Origin: Mucilaginibacter xinganensis
GTDB lineage: Bacteria; Bacteroidota; Bacteroidia; Sphingobacteriales; Sphingobacteriaceae
Assembly (NCBI GenBank): GCA_026225055.1
Contig: JAMFSA010000212.1
Span: 1 to 64,000, forward strand
Length of the DNA: 64,000 nt
Direction: 5' to 3'
Both the position numbers and the translations under genes were made by a program. Shown one piece after another: positions 50,642 through 59,223 of the stretch. Under the pieces are notes generated by a model. The model did not search any database. It had not been told where the DNA came from and saw nothing but the letters and a program-made list of their open reading frames with translations. The first letter of the stretch is position 1. Every line of letters starts with the position of its first letter.

Positions 50642-51403
50642 ATGGAAAATCAACACAAACGCATTGCCCTGGTCACCGGGGCTAATCAGGGAGTCGGCCT
50701 TCAGGTCGCTAAAGAATTGGTAGCAAACGGGATCACTGTATTGGTTGGCTCACGTAATTTCGGACGAGGCGAAACAGCAGCTAAAGAGATCGGGCCGGGA
50801 GCCATCGCCATCCAGATCGACGTAACCGACCAGGCATCCATTACCGCTGCGGCGGAACGCATAGAAAAAGAATTTGGCCGTTTGGATCTGCTGGTCAATA
50901 ACGCCGCTATCTCGAATACGCGCAAAGGCAACCTCTCTCTACAGGAGTATGCACAGATCTCCAAAGCCAGCAATGTCTCGCTTGATGAAGTGCGTACCGT
51001 ATGGGAAACCAATGTTTTTGGTGTTCTGGCTATTTACCAGGCCATGTTACCGCTGCTACAAAAATCATCCGATGCCCGTATCGTTAACGTTTCAAGTGGT
51101 GTGGGCTCGCTGGCATCAAATGCCGACCCGGCTTTTCCGTACCGTGCTTTCTTCGGCCCAGTTTATTCTGCATCCAAAACCGCGCTAAACGCGATGTCAC
51201 TGGCCATGATGATCGAGTTGGAAGGCACCGGCATAAAGCTTAACTTAGTATCGCCTGCTTTCACCAGCACCGCCCTGAATGGCTTCGAAGGCACCGAATC
51301 CATTGAAGATGGTTCACGCGAAGTGGTAAGGGTCTGCCTTTATGGGCCTAATGATCCGAGTGGTACCTTTACACGCTGGGAAAACACTGAAATACCCTGG
51401 TAA
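50642..51403 (+). CDS. Short-chain dehydrogenase/reductase (classical SDR)
   Basis: A 253-aa NAD(P)-dependent oxidoreductase with the full classical pattern: cofactor motif TGANQGVG, NNAA (LLVNNAAIS), catalytic Ser in IVNVSSGVGS and catalytic YSASK. I start at the ATG at 50642 instead of the GTG at 50624. It lies between the two paralogous AraC genes, one of which probably controls it. The substrate is unknown. Confidence 0.9.
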   Translation: MENQHKRIALVTGANQGVGLQVAKELVANGITVLVGSRNFGRGETAAKEIGPGAIAIQIDVTDQASITAAAERIEKEFGRLDLLVNNAAISNTRKGNLSLQEYAQISKASNVSLDEVRTVWETNVFGVLAIYQAMLPLLQKSSDARIVNVSSGVGSLASNADPAFPYRAFFGPVYSASKTALNAMSLAMMIELEGTGIKLNLVSPAFTSTALNGFEGTESIEDGSREVVRVCLYGPNDPSGTFTRWENTEIPW

Positions 51404-51411
51404 GCAATAAA

Positions 51412-52329
51412 ATGAAAAAGGAAACAGAGGCTACTTATAAATTTGAATCGCTGTCGGAATTTCACCGGGTGCTGGGCTTGCCGAAGCCTGTGCACCCGCT
51501 GATCAGCCTGGTGTATAACACCGATGGCAAAATAAGGATGCAGGATAGCACCTGTAAACAGTTCATGCTGGCCTTTTACAAGATCTCCTATAAACCCAAC
51601 CTGAAAGGCAAATTCAGGTACGGACAGCATTATTATGATTTTGACGAGGGTGGTCTGTTCTTCCTGGCACCAAACCAATTGACCGGAACGAGCGATCAGA
51701 ACTTGGATTTTAGCGGCTTTACCCTGTTCGTTCATCCCGACCTCTTGCTGAACTACCCCTTAGCCAAGAAGATCCCTCAGTATAATTTCTTTTCCTATTC
51801 GGCTACGGAAGTCTTGCATTTATCTGACCAGGAAAAGGAAACCGTTTTAGCCATGGCCAAACTGATCGATGAGGAACTCAATAGCCGGATCGACAGGCTC
51901 AGCCAGGAAGTCCTTATTTCCCAGCTCGAACTCTTTTTAAACTACGCCGACCGTTTCTACCAGCGCCAATTCCTTACCCGCAAAGCGGTCAATCATGACC
52001 TTTTACAGAAACTGGAAGAAATATTGAACGCCTATTTCGATCACCAAGCAGTGGATCAGGGCATCCCGACCGTACAATACCTGGCCGGCGAGCTCAATCT
52101 TTCACCGCACTATTTAAGCGATATGCTTCGTTTCCTGACAGGCTTAAATGCTCAGCAGCACATCCACCTGAAACTCATTGACAAAGCGAAAGAAAAGCTA
52201 TCCACCACTAATTTATCCATCAGCGAAGTGGCCTATGAATTGGGGTTTGAACATCCCCAATCCTTCAGTACTTTGTTTAAGACAAAGACCAGCCTTTCTC
52301 CTTTGGAATTTAGGAAGTCTTTCAATTAA
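51412..52329 (+). CDS. AraC-family regulator, paralogue 2
   Basis: A 305-aa protein closely related to the one at 49659: LPKPVHPLISLV, FYQRQFLTRKAVNHDLL and HTH LSISEVAYELGFEHPQSFST. It begins 8 bp after the SDR gene. The two regulators flank that SDR, so this looks like a tandem duplication. Confidence 0.9.
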   Translation: MKKETEATYKFESLSEFHRVLGLPKPVHPLISLVYNTDGKIRMQDSTCKQFMLAFYKISYKPNLKGKFRYGQHYYDFDEGGLFFLAPNQLTGTSDQNLDFSGFTLFVHPDLLLNYPLAKKIPQYNFFSYSATEVLHLSDQEKETVLAMAKLIDEELNSRIDRLSQEVLISQLELFLNYADRFYQRQFLTRKAVNHDLLQKLEEILNAYFDHQAVDQGIPTVQYLAGELNLSPHYLSDMLRFLTGLNAQQHIHLKLIDKAKEKLSTTNLSISEVAYELGFEHPQSFSTLFKTKTSLSPLEFRKSFN

Positions 52330-52335
52330 GCAACA

Positions 52336-52701
52336 TCAATAAAAAAAGGTTTCAGATATGATCTTATCATCCTTTACGCCAAAAACCGCAATTTCTGCTA
52401 ACTGTACCCGTTGTCCATTTTTAAAGGTCATGTCCCGGCCCATGGCTACGCTAAAATAGTCGCCCCCAACAACAGGTTCGCTGCAAAAGAAGCTGTGCAC
52501 TTCGGCAATAAGTTCCAACCTTGATTTTGATTTTGCCAAAACTGCTCCAATACCTTTGGTTACGGTAGGTACGCCCACTGCCAAAGCATGTTCAGGTTCG
52601 GTGCAAACAATATCGGCGCTGTATAATTGTTGATAGATCTCTGCTACTTGTCTTTTTTGAAAAAGTTCATTGTAGCGATTTGCTAATTCCTGGGTCGTCA
52701 T
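52336..52701 (-). CDS. SnoaL-like (NTF2-fold) protein
   Basis: A 121-aa single-domain protein of the NTF2-like fold (MTTQELANRYNELFQKRQVA at the start, ISETFFY at the end). Such domains bind small hydrophobic ligands or act as isomerases; the active residues cannot be assigned here. It is divergent from an AraC gene, and the shared region holds a palindrome and two -7 boxes, so it is probably the target of that regulator. Confidence 0.8.
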   Translation of the reverse strand: MTTQELANRYNELFQKRQVAEIYQQLYSADIVCTEPEHALAVGVPTVTKGIGAVLAKSKSRLELIAEVHSFFCSEPVVGGDYFSVAMGRDMTFKNGQRVQLAEIAVFGVKDDKIISETFFY

Positions 52702-52724
52702 ATTTTTTTGATTTATTTATAGAA

Positions 52725-52732
52725 CAAAGATA
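52725..52732 (-). promoter_or_regulatory. Predicted -7 box TATCTTTG for the SnoaL-like gene
   Basis: An exact TAnnTTTG match on the minus strand, 24 bp before the start codon, next to the GATACT palindrome. Confidence 0.65.
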
Positions 52733-52743
52733 TTCTACCTATT

Positions 52744-52758
52744 GATACTAAAAGTATC
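52744..52758. promoter_or_regulatory. Shared palindromic operator GATACT-AAA-AGTATC
   Basis: A perfect 6-bp inverted repeat between two divergent promoters. Another GTATCAAT occurs at about 52785, inverted against ATTGATAC at 52741, so several half-sites are present. The likely binder is the divergent AraC regulator. Confidence 0.6.
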
Positions 52759-52769
52759 TTAAAGTGCTA

Positions 52770-52777
52770 TATATTTG
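52770..52777 (+). promoter_or_regulatory. Predicted -7 box TATATTTG for the AraC gene
   Basis: An exact TAnnTTTG match, 22 bp before the AraC start, downstream of the palindrome. Confidence 0.65.
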
Positions 52778-52798
52778 TTCAATCGTATCAATTAAAAT

Positions 52799-53713
52799 AT
52801 GGATGCATTAAGTACTATATTGGAGGCAGTAGGATTGAGGAGTGTTGTTTACAGCAAATTCCCGCTTGCAACTCCATGGGGATTAGATATTGTTAAGGAC
52901 GAGAATTCGCAATTTTGGCGATTGGTAAGCGGCAGCTGTACGGTTGGTTCGCCCGATGGCCGTGTTATTGAAATGGCGGAAGGCGACCTTGTATTTGTGC
53001 CGCATGGCTGCGCCCATTGGATAGCCGACAGTGCTACGAGCTTACGCATGCCCTCGCCCGAATTTGTCAAGGCCCGAAGGGAGGGTATACCTGTTTTTAA
53101 TAATGGCGATAACAGAACTATCCTCGTAGCGGGCCATTTTGAATTTAATTATCAATCGTTACATCCTTTTTTAAAGGATCTGCCGCCAATTATTCATATC
53201 AGGCAATATGTGACAGAAAACCAGTTATTACTAAAGCAGGTTACGCAATTAATGCTGGAAGAACTTAATAACGAAAGACCGGGAAGCAGTGTAATGCTAA
53301 AATGCTTGTCGGAAATTATGTTCGTCAATATCATCAGGGCATATTTAGAACAGGATATTCCCGATAGTGGTTTTCTTTCCGCATTAAACGACCCGAGGAT
53401 CAGTAAGGCGTTAAAACTGATGCAGGATTCACCTCAAAACGATTGGACGCTGGAAGCTCTTGCATCAGAGGTTGGCATGTCACGCTCTGTTTTCTTTAAT
53501 CAGTTTAAAAAATTGGTGCATGAAACACCGTTAGGCTACCTTACTAACTGGCGTATCAGACAAGCACAAAAGCTATTAATAACGGATAACAGCAATATAT
53601 CCGAAATTGCAGCAAATGTCGGTTATCAGTCGGAAGCGGCTTTTAACCGGATCTTTAAATCAAAAACGGGGCAGACTCCCGCAGTATACAGAAGAAGTAA
53701 GTTTTTGAAGTGA
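52799..53713 (+). CDS. AraC-family regulator with cupin domain
   Basis: A 304-aa regulator with an N-terminal AraC-binding cupin (FWRLVSGSCTVGSPDGRV, then AEGDLVFVPHGCAHWIA). The C-terminal HTH pair is LASEVGMSRSVFFNQFKKLV and ISEIAANVGYQSEAAFNRIF. It is divergent from the SnoaL-like gene. It differs from the tandem AraC pair in its sensing domain. Confidence 0.9.
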   Translation: MDALSTILEAVGLRSVVYSKFPLATPWGLDIVKDENSQFWRLVSGSCTVGSPDGRVIEMAEGDLVFVPHGCAHWIADSATSLRMPSPEFVKARREGIPVFNNGDNRTILVAGHFEFNYQSLHPFLKDLPPIIHIRQYVTENQLLLKQVTQLMLEELNNERPGSSVMLKCLSEIMFVNIIRAYLEQDIPDSGFLSALNDPRISKALKLMQDSPQNDWTLEALASEVGMSRSVFFNQFKKLVHETPLGYLTNWRIRQAQKLLITDNSNISEIAANVGYQSEAAFNRIFKSKTGQTPAVYRRSKFLK

Positions 53714-53812
53714 TTCTCAGCTATCATTTTTCATTAATAGTTAGCCATAATTAAACGATTACCTGAATTCCAAAGGCAAAAACGTGTCTTGCTCTTGAAT
53801 AGCTTGCTAATT

Positions 53813-54673
53813 TTACAAAATATCCAAATCACGCGCCACATAATAACTTGGCACCAATGGCCTGAAGCCCGTCCTGCTCCTGAGTTTTGAAACATCCAGT
53901 ATTCCTTCAAACGGATCAGCTAATGGTCCTTCTGCCGGGTCAAAGGTATCAGCCGCCTTCCCTACAGAATCGGCAAGTTCGTATAATGTTATGGGTGCAT
54001 CGTCTACCACATTGAATATCTCTCCGTTCAGTCCGTTGGTATTGAGTAGTAAAATTAATGCCTGGGCAACATCCAGGTGATGCACCATGTGCATTCTTGA
54101 CCCGGAATGACGTTTTATTTTTTTCAGCAGCGGTATGATCTCTTCTATATGAGGGTCTTTATCGCCATAAACAAAACCTAAACGCAGTACACGTACATCA
54201 AAACCGTTGTTTTTCTGAAGCGAAATGAGTTCCTGTTCGGCCGCAATTTTGCTGGACGAATATGCTCTGGGGTCATTAATGTTAACTATATCATCTTCCT
54301 TTGCGGGGTGTTTATAGCCTGATCCATATACATTGCTGGTGCTCGCAAAAATAAATCTTTTTACACCTGCTGCCATTGCTGCATTTGCAAGCGCGACAGT
54401 TCCCGCATGATTTGTCTTTATAATTCCTTCATTATCAGTAAAAGTTCGGAAAAGTGCAGCCAGGTGTATCACTGCATCTATACCTTCTACTGCGGGCGGC
54501 AAAGTATCTGTACTATATAAATCCCCGATAACCAACCTGGCGCCGAGTTCAACCAATGCCGATGCCTTCGCAGCATCACGCACAAGGATACTTACCTCAT
54601 GGCCCTTTGCTAATAGGCGTGGAACAAATCTGCTACCTACCTTTCCTGTAGCACCTGTAACTAAAATTTTCAT
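53813..54673 (-). CDS. NAD-dependent epimerase/dehydratase-like SDR
   Basis: A 286-aa extended SDR with MKILVTGATGKVGSRFVPRL, VIHLAALFRTF, the catalytic serine region FIFASTSNVYG, and YSSSKIAAE (Tyr-x-x-x-Lys). It probably acts on a sugar nucleotide or a small ketone; the substrate is unknown. It lies 93 bp downstream of an AraC gene on the same strand, which may control it. Confidence 0.85.
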   Translation of the reverse strand: MKILVTGATGKVGSRFVPRLLAKGHEVSILVRDAAKASALVELGARLVIGDLYSTDTLPPAVEGIDAVIHLAALFRTFTDNEGIIKTNHAGTVALANAAMAAGVKRFIFASTSNVYGSGYKHPAKEDDIVNINDPRAYSSSKIAAEQELISLQKNNGFDVRVLRLGFVYGDKDPHIEEIIPLLKKIKRHSGSRMHMVHHLDVAQALILLLNTNGLNGEIFNVVDDAPITLYELADSVGKAADTFDPAEGPLADPFEGILDVSKLRSRTGFRPLVPSYYVARDLDIL

Positions 54674-54766
54674 ACTGTTATTAATTAAATTGATGAAGCA
54701 AAGCTCCGGTTAAAACAGTGTACCTGCTAACGATAATCAAACCAATAAGTATGATTTTCAAACCTT

Positions 54767-55639
54767 CTATTTTCTAATAGCTTTGGGAGTAACGCCTGCA
54801 ACTCGCTTAAAATAGTTATTGAAGTAGGTGGGATATTCGAAGCCGAGGGCATAGGCGATGTCTGCCACGCTCCAGTCTGTGTGCTGCAATAGGGCTTTTG
54901 CTTCAGCAGTTATACGCTCTGCAATGTGCACAGATGTAGGTTTGCCGGTAACTTCCTTTACGGAACGGTTAAGGTAATTTACATGTACAGCAAGGCCCGT
55001 GGCAAAGTTCTGCGCGGTGCGTAGCCTGAGGGGTTCAGCGCTGCGCTCTATAGGGAATTGTCTTTCCAGCAGATCCATAAATAAATGGGTAACCCTGGTA
55101 GCTGCGTTTTTGAATGGCGATACGTTTCGCGACGGCTGGATCCGCAATGCTTCGTGAATGATCAGTTCTATGCAGCTCCTGATCAGTTCGCCCTTGTAGT
55201 GATAATCTCCGTTGTGCACAGCCAGCATCTTTTGAAAAATGCCTGTCATAAACGTGGCCTGTTCGCTGTTGAGTGCAATTACGGGTGTGTCGCCAATCTG
55301 GAATAATGGGGAGTTTTTCAAGATCCCGGTCCGTTCGCTGCCTGTAATAAAAGTTTCGGTAAAAAGACAGGCATAGCCGGTTGTCTTTTTAGAGCGACGA
55401 ACAACAGAATGAAGTACGTTGGGGTTGACAAAAAAGAGAACAGTATCATTTATTTCTAAAATCTTATCGCCATAATAAACAGTCATGTCGCCGGTTACCA
55501 GGCCCATTTTATAAAAATCACGTCTGCCACGGGAGGCTTGGGTATCAACTGAAGCTGGCAGTTCGTGGACCTTAAAACCTTTCAGCCTCAGGTCTTCCAT
55601 ATTTACCCCGGGAATTTCAGCTAACACATCGACGGCCAT
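54767..55639 (-). CDS. AraC-family transcriptional regulator
   Basis: A 290-aa regulator with a cupin-like N-terminal domain (VTGDMTVYYGDKILEINDTV, LFFVNPNVLHS). The C-terminal HTH ends in WSVADIAYALGFEYPTYFNN and YFKRVAGVTPKAIRK. It lies upstream of the SDR gene at 53813 on the same strand and is its probable regulator. Confidence 0.9.
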   Translation of the reverse strand: MAVDVLAEIPGVNMEDLRLKGFKVHELPASVDTQASRGRRDFYKMGLVTGDMTVYYGDKILEINDTVLFFVNPNVLHSVVRRSKKTTGYACLFTETFITGSERTGILKNSPLFQIGDTPVIALNSEQATFMTGIFQKMLAVHNGDYHYKGELIRSCIELIIHEALRIQPSRNVSPFKNAATRVTHLFMDLLERQFPIERSAEPLRLRTAQNFATGLAVHVNYLNRSVKEVTGKPTSVHIAERITAEAKALLQHTDWSVADIAYALGFEYPTYFNNYFKRVAGVTPKAIRK

Positions 55640-55657
55640 GCCGCAAAACTAATAAAA

Positions 55658-55939
55658 TCAAACCTTTAAAAGAAAACGGAAATTTAGTTTGCAGATGGCG
55701 GCTAATCCAACCGGATCAGCAACCTTCAGCTTAATCAATTGTAGATAGTTTACATAAGGAATGGCGGTTTCCAGCGGATAGATCTGGAAATCGAAAGGAT
55801 GCTTCATGCGCTTGTCCATATCGATGATCTTATCATCCAGATATTTCCGGTACACCTGCCGGTATTTCTCCAGAACTATGGCATCATCGTTGTTAGCAAT
55901 ATTATTGGGGTTATCGGACATACGCTTGCTGCTTGTCAT
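55658..55939 (-). CDS. Hypothetical protein, 93 aa
   Basis: I do not recognise this small protein. It has a basic, aromatic C-terminal half (HPFDFQIYPLETAIPYVNYL) and no signal peptide in the preferred reading. I take the ATG at 55939; the 11-codon extension overlaps AT-rich leader. It sits 18 bp upstream of the AraC gene and 57 bp after the DUF4833 gene on the same strand. It may not be translated. Confidence 0.4.
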   Translation of the reverse strand: MTSSKRMSDNPNNIANNDDAIVLEKYRQVYRKYLDDKIIDMDKRMKHPFDFQIYPLETAIPYVNYLQLIKLKVADPVGLAAICKLNFRFLLKV

Positions 55940-55995
55940 AAATATAGTTTGATTAAGTTTAGAAAAAAACAATTTATCACAATCAGGAATATTTG

Positions 55996-56532
55996 CTAAG
56001 GCTTGGTTTTCCCCGCCACAGTGGCACTCGTTTCCTCATCAAATCCCTTAGTGAGTATATAATCGATATGCGGGGAAAATAACGACCCGCCATTTATTTG
56101 CAGGTAAATACTTGAAAGAATCGCTTGTTTCCCATTAATCTGGTCGTATACATGGAAAAGATGATCAGGCCCTTTCATCAGTTGCATTACATGTTTTTTA
56201 TTGGCAACAAAGCGAAGTTCGTATTGATCTTTTGAAATATAGGTGGTCATTAGTCCGTAAGCGTGCTGCCGTTGCAGAGAGGTTAATTCCTCTTTCTGCG
56301 ATTTTTCGGCATAACAGATCCAAAAAATATGCACAGGCGCTATGGAATCCAATACGCCGTTTTTTATGTTTAACTCGTACACAACCGTATTGGTGTTTTG
56401 GCTGCGCTGCAGAAAAAACAATTGTTTAGGGTTTCCGCGGGGGACAGGGAATTTCAGGCTGTCCTGGGCATGGCCATAGGTTGTATTCAGCAAAAAGAAA
56501 CAAAATAATAAGGCGTTAAGTAATGGTTTCAT
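55996..56532 (-). CDS. DUF4833 domain-containing secreted protein
   Basis: A 178-aa protein with a signal peptide (cleavage after TTYGHA) and the DUF4833 signature PRGNPKQLFFLQRSQNTNTV, then YELN and VHIFWICY. The family is small, mostly from Bacteroidota, and of unknown function. It is likely periplasmic. The minus-strand -7 box TATATTTG at 56737-56744 could serve it, although the leader would be about 200 bases. Confidence 0.8.
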   Translation of the reverse strand: MKPLLNALLFCFFLLNTTYGHAQDSLKFPVPRGNPKQLFFLQRSQNTNTVVYELNIKNGVLDSIAPVHIFWICYAEKSQKEELTSLQRQHAYGLMTTYISKDQYELRFVANKKHVMQLMKGPDHLFHVYDQINGKQAILSSIYLQINGGSLFSPHIDYILTKGFDEETSATVAGKTKP

Positions 56533-56736
56533 ATATGGTTCACAGTTTGTTTATAGCTTCTGGCTGCCTTTTTCTTTTTGATATTTTAATCATCTTTGTT
56601 GATTCTTTTTCCATCCTGTTTTTAATCGCTTATTATTTAATTTGCTTTATGCGCAACCTGTTGATAGTTTCATCCATAAATGCGATGAGCGATGGGATGA
56701 AATAAGTTAAAAGAACACCGGTTTTACTCTTAAAAT

Positions 56737-56744
56737 CAAATATA
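56737..56744 (-). promoter_or_regulatory. Possible -7 box TATATTTG
   Basis: An exact TAnnTTTG match on the minus strand, about 205 bp before the DUF4833 start. It may be a chance match. Confidence 0.3.
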
Positions 56745-56779
56745 AAAGTTATATTTTCAACCAATACCGGGATGGTTAA

Positions 56780-59050
56780 TTATTGCACACCCCAGCTTTT
56801 ATTAGGCTTAGGCCCCATCTCCAGTTCAAGCTTTCCGCCTGATACTAATTGTTCATGTGTAAACCAGGGCGTGTTTAAAACTACCCCATTAAATTTAGCG
56901 CTTTGAATGTATTTATTTATCACCGAGCAATTATTGGCTATCATGGTAAATTGCTTGCCTCCCGGCAGATCAATAGTTACGTTTTTAAACTCAGGGCTAC
57001 CGATTGTATATATGGGTATGCCGGGCGTAACCGGGAAGAAGCCCATTGCCGAAAACACTACAAACGCCGACATGCCGCCGCCATCCTCATCGCCGGGGAT
57101 ACCAAAAATGCTGTCCTTATACCAAACATCTAACAGAAACCTTACCCGGTTTTGCGTTTTCCAGGGCGAACCTGTAAAATTATACAGGTAAGGGATCATA
57201 AAGCTGGGCTCATTACCCATTGAGAACTGCCCCACCAGGCCCGTTGCATCCGGAAATTTGCTCCAAAACTCGTACTTACTGCGATCCAATGGCTCACGAT
57301 ACAGTTGATCAAGCTTGTTTTCAAATTCATCACTGCCGCCCATCAGGCTAATCAGCCCTTTAACGTCATATTGTACCTGCCATAAATAGGTCCAGCCATT
57401 ATTTTCATCGTAATAATCACGCCCTCCCATACCACCATCAAATTTAGGGTCGATGTTGATCCATTTGCCATCAGCATCTTTAGGGATGAACATTTTGGTA
57501 TCGTTATTCCACAGGTTTTTATAGTTAAGGCCGCGTAAACTGAATTTTTTGTAGTCATCGGTTTTCCCCAATTCCTTGGCCATTTGCGCTACAGCCCAAT
57601 CATCATAACTGCCGCCGAGTGTTACGGCTACGGCCTGGCGCTTTTCAAAAGCGTTAACCTCTGGTACCGTCTCCTTTTCGCCGGGCCTTAAAGCAGGGTA
57701 ATAGCCGTTCTTATAATAAAAATCATCTAATACTGTTTTAGGGCCGTTTCTCCAGGGAAGCATGGTTGCTTCAGTGGCATTTTTCAGCATACCTTCATAA
57801 GCTTTTGCGGCCTCAAAACCCTTGACCCCTTTACGGTAATCATCCAATATCATAACCGACGAATGAAAGCCATTCATACAGGCATGGTCGCCAAACAACA
57901 CCGGGAATGTTGGCATCCATCCCCCCTGCTCATACTGGGTTACATAGGAGTTCACCATATCGCCTTCCATATCCGGGTTTAATATAGCCCGCAGCGGGTG
58001 CAAGGCCAGGTAAGTATCCCAAACCCAATCGTCCACATAAAATTTACGGTTACTGGTATGGATCTTTTTATCAAATCCGCTATAATATTTACCATCTTCA
58101 GATATATCAACCATACGCTCATTGCAGCGGTACAGCGCTGTATAAAAAGAACGTTTTTGTGCTTCAGTACCGCCGGTAACCTTAATCTGGTCAATTACCT
58201 TTGCCCATTCCCCTTCGGCATTGGCTTTAACATCCGCAAATGAGCTGTCTTTTATTTCTTCATTAAAATTTTGTTTAGCCTGCTCGGGGCTGATATAGGA
58301 TATAGCATATTTAAATTCTACTACGTCCGGTGAGTTTTGGGCAAAGGAGATATATGCTTTAACACCCTTCCCTTCTGCCGCATCTGCCGTACTTAGCTCA
58401 CCTGCTTTTACTGTACCTGTTTTCCCGGTAGTGCTAAATACACCGTACATATAAACTTTTATATCACCGTTATAAGTTTCAACACCTTCAATTTCATTAC
58501 CGCCTCTAAATTTCAAGGCACCGTCGCCATCATTATACAGATCAAACAGCAATGTTTTATTAGCCGCGTTTTTTGGGAAGCTAAAGCGGAAGATGCCCGC
58601 TTTTTTGCCGGGGGTAAATTCTACCGTAACATCATCATCAACCAGGTAGGTGGAGTAGTACCAGGGCCGGGTTACTTCAAGGTCATGGTCATAGGTGAGC
58701 TTTTGATCCCAGGCTGCTGCAGTAAGCGGTTTGATTGATGGCTTAAGCGCGAAAACCTGCCCTAAGCGGTGCGAAACTATGGTTAAAGGGAAACTGGTGA
58801 TCTGATCATCGATATAATCATGGCGCTGCGGGTACATCCTGATAAGTTGATGAGGCAGTTGCGCGGTTGGCCTGGTAGGTTCCAGTAGCTGGCCCACATT
58901 GCCAATGCGCGGGTCTACATATTTTAAATTACCCTTACCGGCGTTTTCATCTTCATTGGCCTGGGCATTAGCTGTACCATTATAACAGCAAACAAGCGCA
59001 AAATTTAAGCAAGCGGCTATTAATAGCCTTGATTTGTATTTATTCATCAT
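56780..59050 (-). CDS. GH92 family glycosidase (putative alpha-mannosidase)
   Basis: A secreted 756-aa enzyme (signal peptide ending near TANAQA). GH92 enzymes are calcium-dependent exo-alpha-mannosidases. Here DPRIGNVGQLLEPTRPTAQL opens the catalytic region, GGRDYYDENNGWTYLWQVQY follows, and the C-terminal landmarks GNEPSFMIPYLYNFTG and GIPGDEDGGGMSAFVVFSAM are clear. Typical mannosidases read GNEPSHH and GNDDCGQMSAW there, so this is a variant subgroup and the mannosidase label is uncertain. It probably acts on mannose-containing glycans. It lies 173 bp downstream of a GH3 gene on the same strand. Confidence 0.85.
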   Translation of the reverse strand: MMNKYKSRLLIAACLNFALVCCYNGTANAQANEDENAGKGNLKYVDPRIGNVGQLLEPTRPTAQLPHQLIRMYPQRHDYIDDQITSFPLTIVSHRLGQVFALKPSIKPLTAAAWDQKLTYDHDLEVTRPWYYSTYLVDDDVTVEFTPGKKAGIFRFSFPKNAANKTLLFDLYNDGDGALKFRGGNEIEGVETYNGDIKVYMYGVFSTTGKTGTVKAGELSTADAAEGKGVKAYISFAQNSPDVVEFKYAISYISPEQAKQNFNEEIKDSSFADVKANAEGEWAKVIDQIKVTGGTEAQKRSFYTALYRCNERMVDISEDGKYYSGFDKKIHTSNRKFYVDDWVWDTYLALHPLRAILNPDMEGDMVNSYVTQYEQGGWMPTFPVLFGDHACMNGFHSSVMILDDYRKGVKGFEAAKAYEGMLKNATEATMLPWRNGPKTVLDDFYYKNGYYPALRPGEKETVPEVNAFEKRQAVAVTLGGSYDDWAVAQMAKELGKTDDYKKFSLRGLNYKNLWNNDTKMFIPKDADGKWINIDPKFDGGMGGRDYYDENNGWTYLWQVQYDVKGLISLMGGSDEFENKLDQLYREPLDRSKYEFWSKFPDATGLVGQFSMGNEPSFMIPYLYNFTGSPWKTQNRVRFLLDVWYKDSIFGIPGDEDGGGMSAFVVFSAMGFFPVTPGIPIYTIGSPEFKNVTIDLPGGKQFTMIANNCSVINKYIQSAKFNGVVLNTPWFTHEQLVSGGKLELEMGPKPNKSWGVQ

Positions 59051-59223
59051 CAGGTTTATATATCGTTTTTAAAAAATAGTAATGTGATAGAAGGCAAACT
59101 TTCCCGCAATATTTACCGGTAGTAATTATGTTGCTAATTAAGCCCCGGCGGGTTAATAAAAGATTAATGAGCGCATTAATAAAGGATCATTAATACAATT
59201 ATTTAATACTTTTTAAAAATTGT

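Noticed and set aside
47843..53713. Biosynthetic gene cluster
   Set aside because: Only SDRs, AraC regulators and a SnoaL-like protein are present; there is no synthase or core biosynthetic enzyme.
56523..56705. 60-aa hydrophobic plus-strand open frame
   Set aside because: It overlaps the start of the DUF4833 gene on the other strand, and its hydrophobicity follows from the AT-rich DNA.
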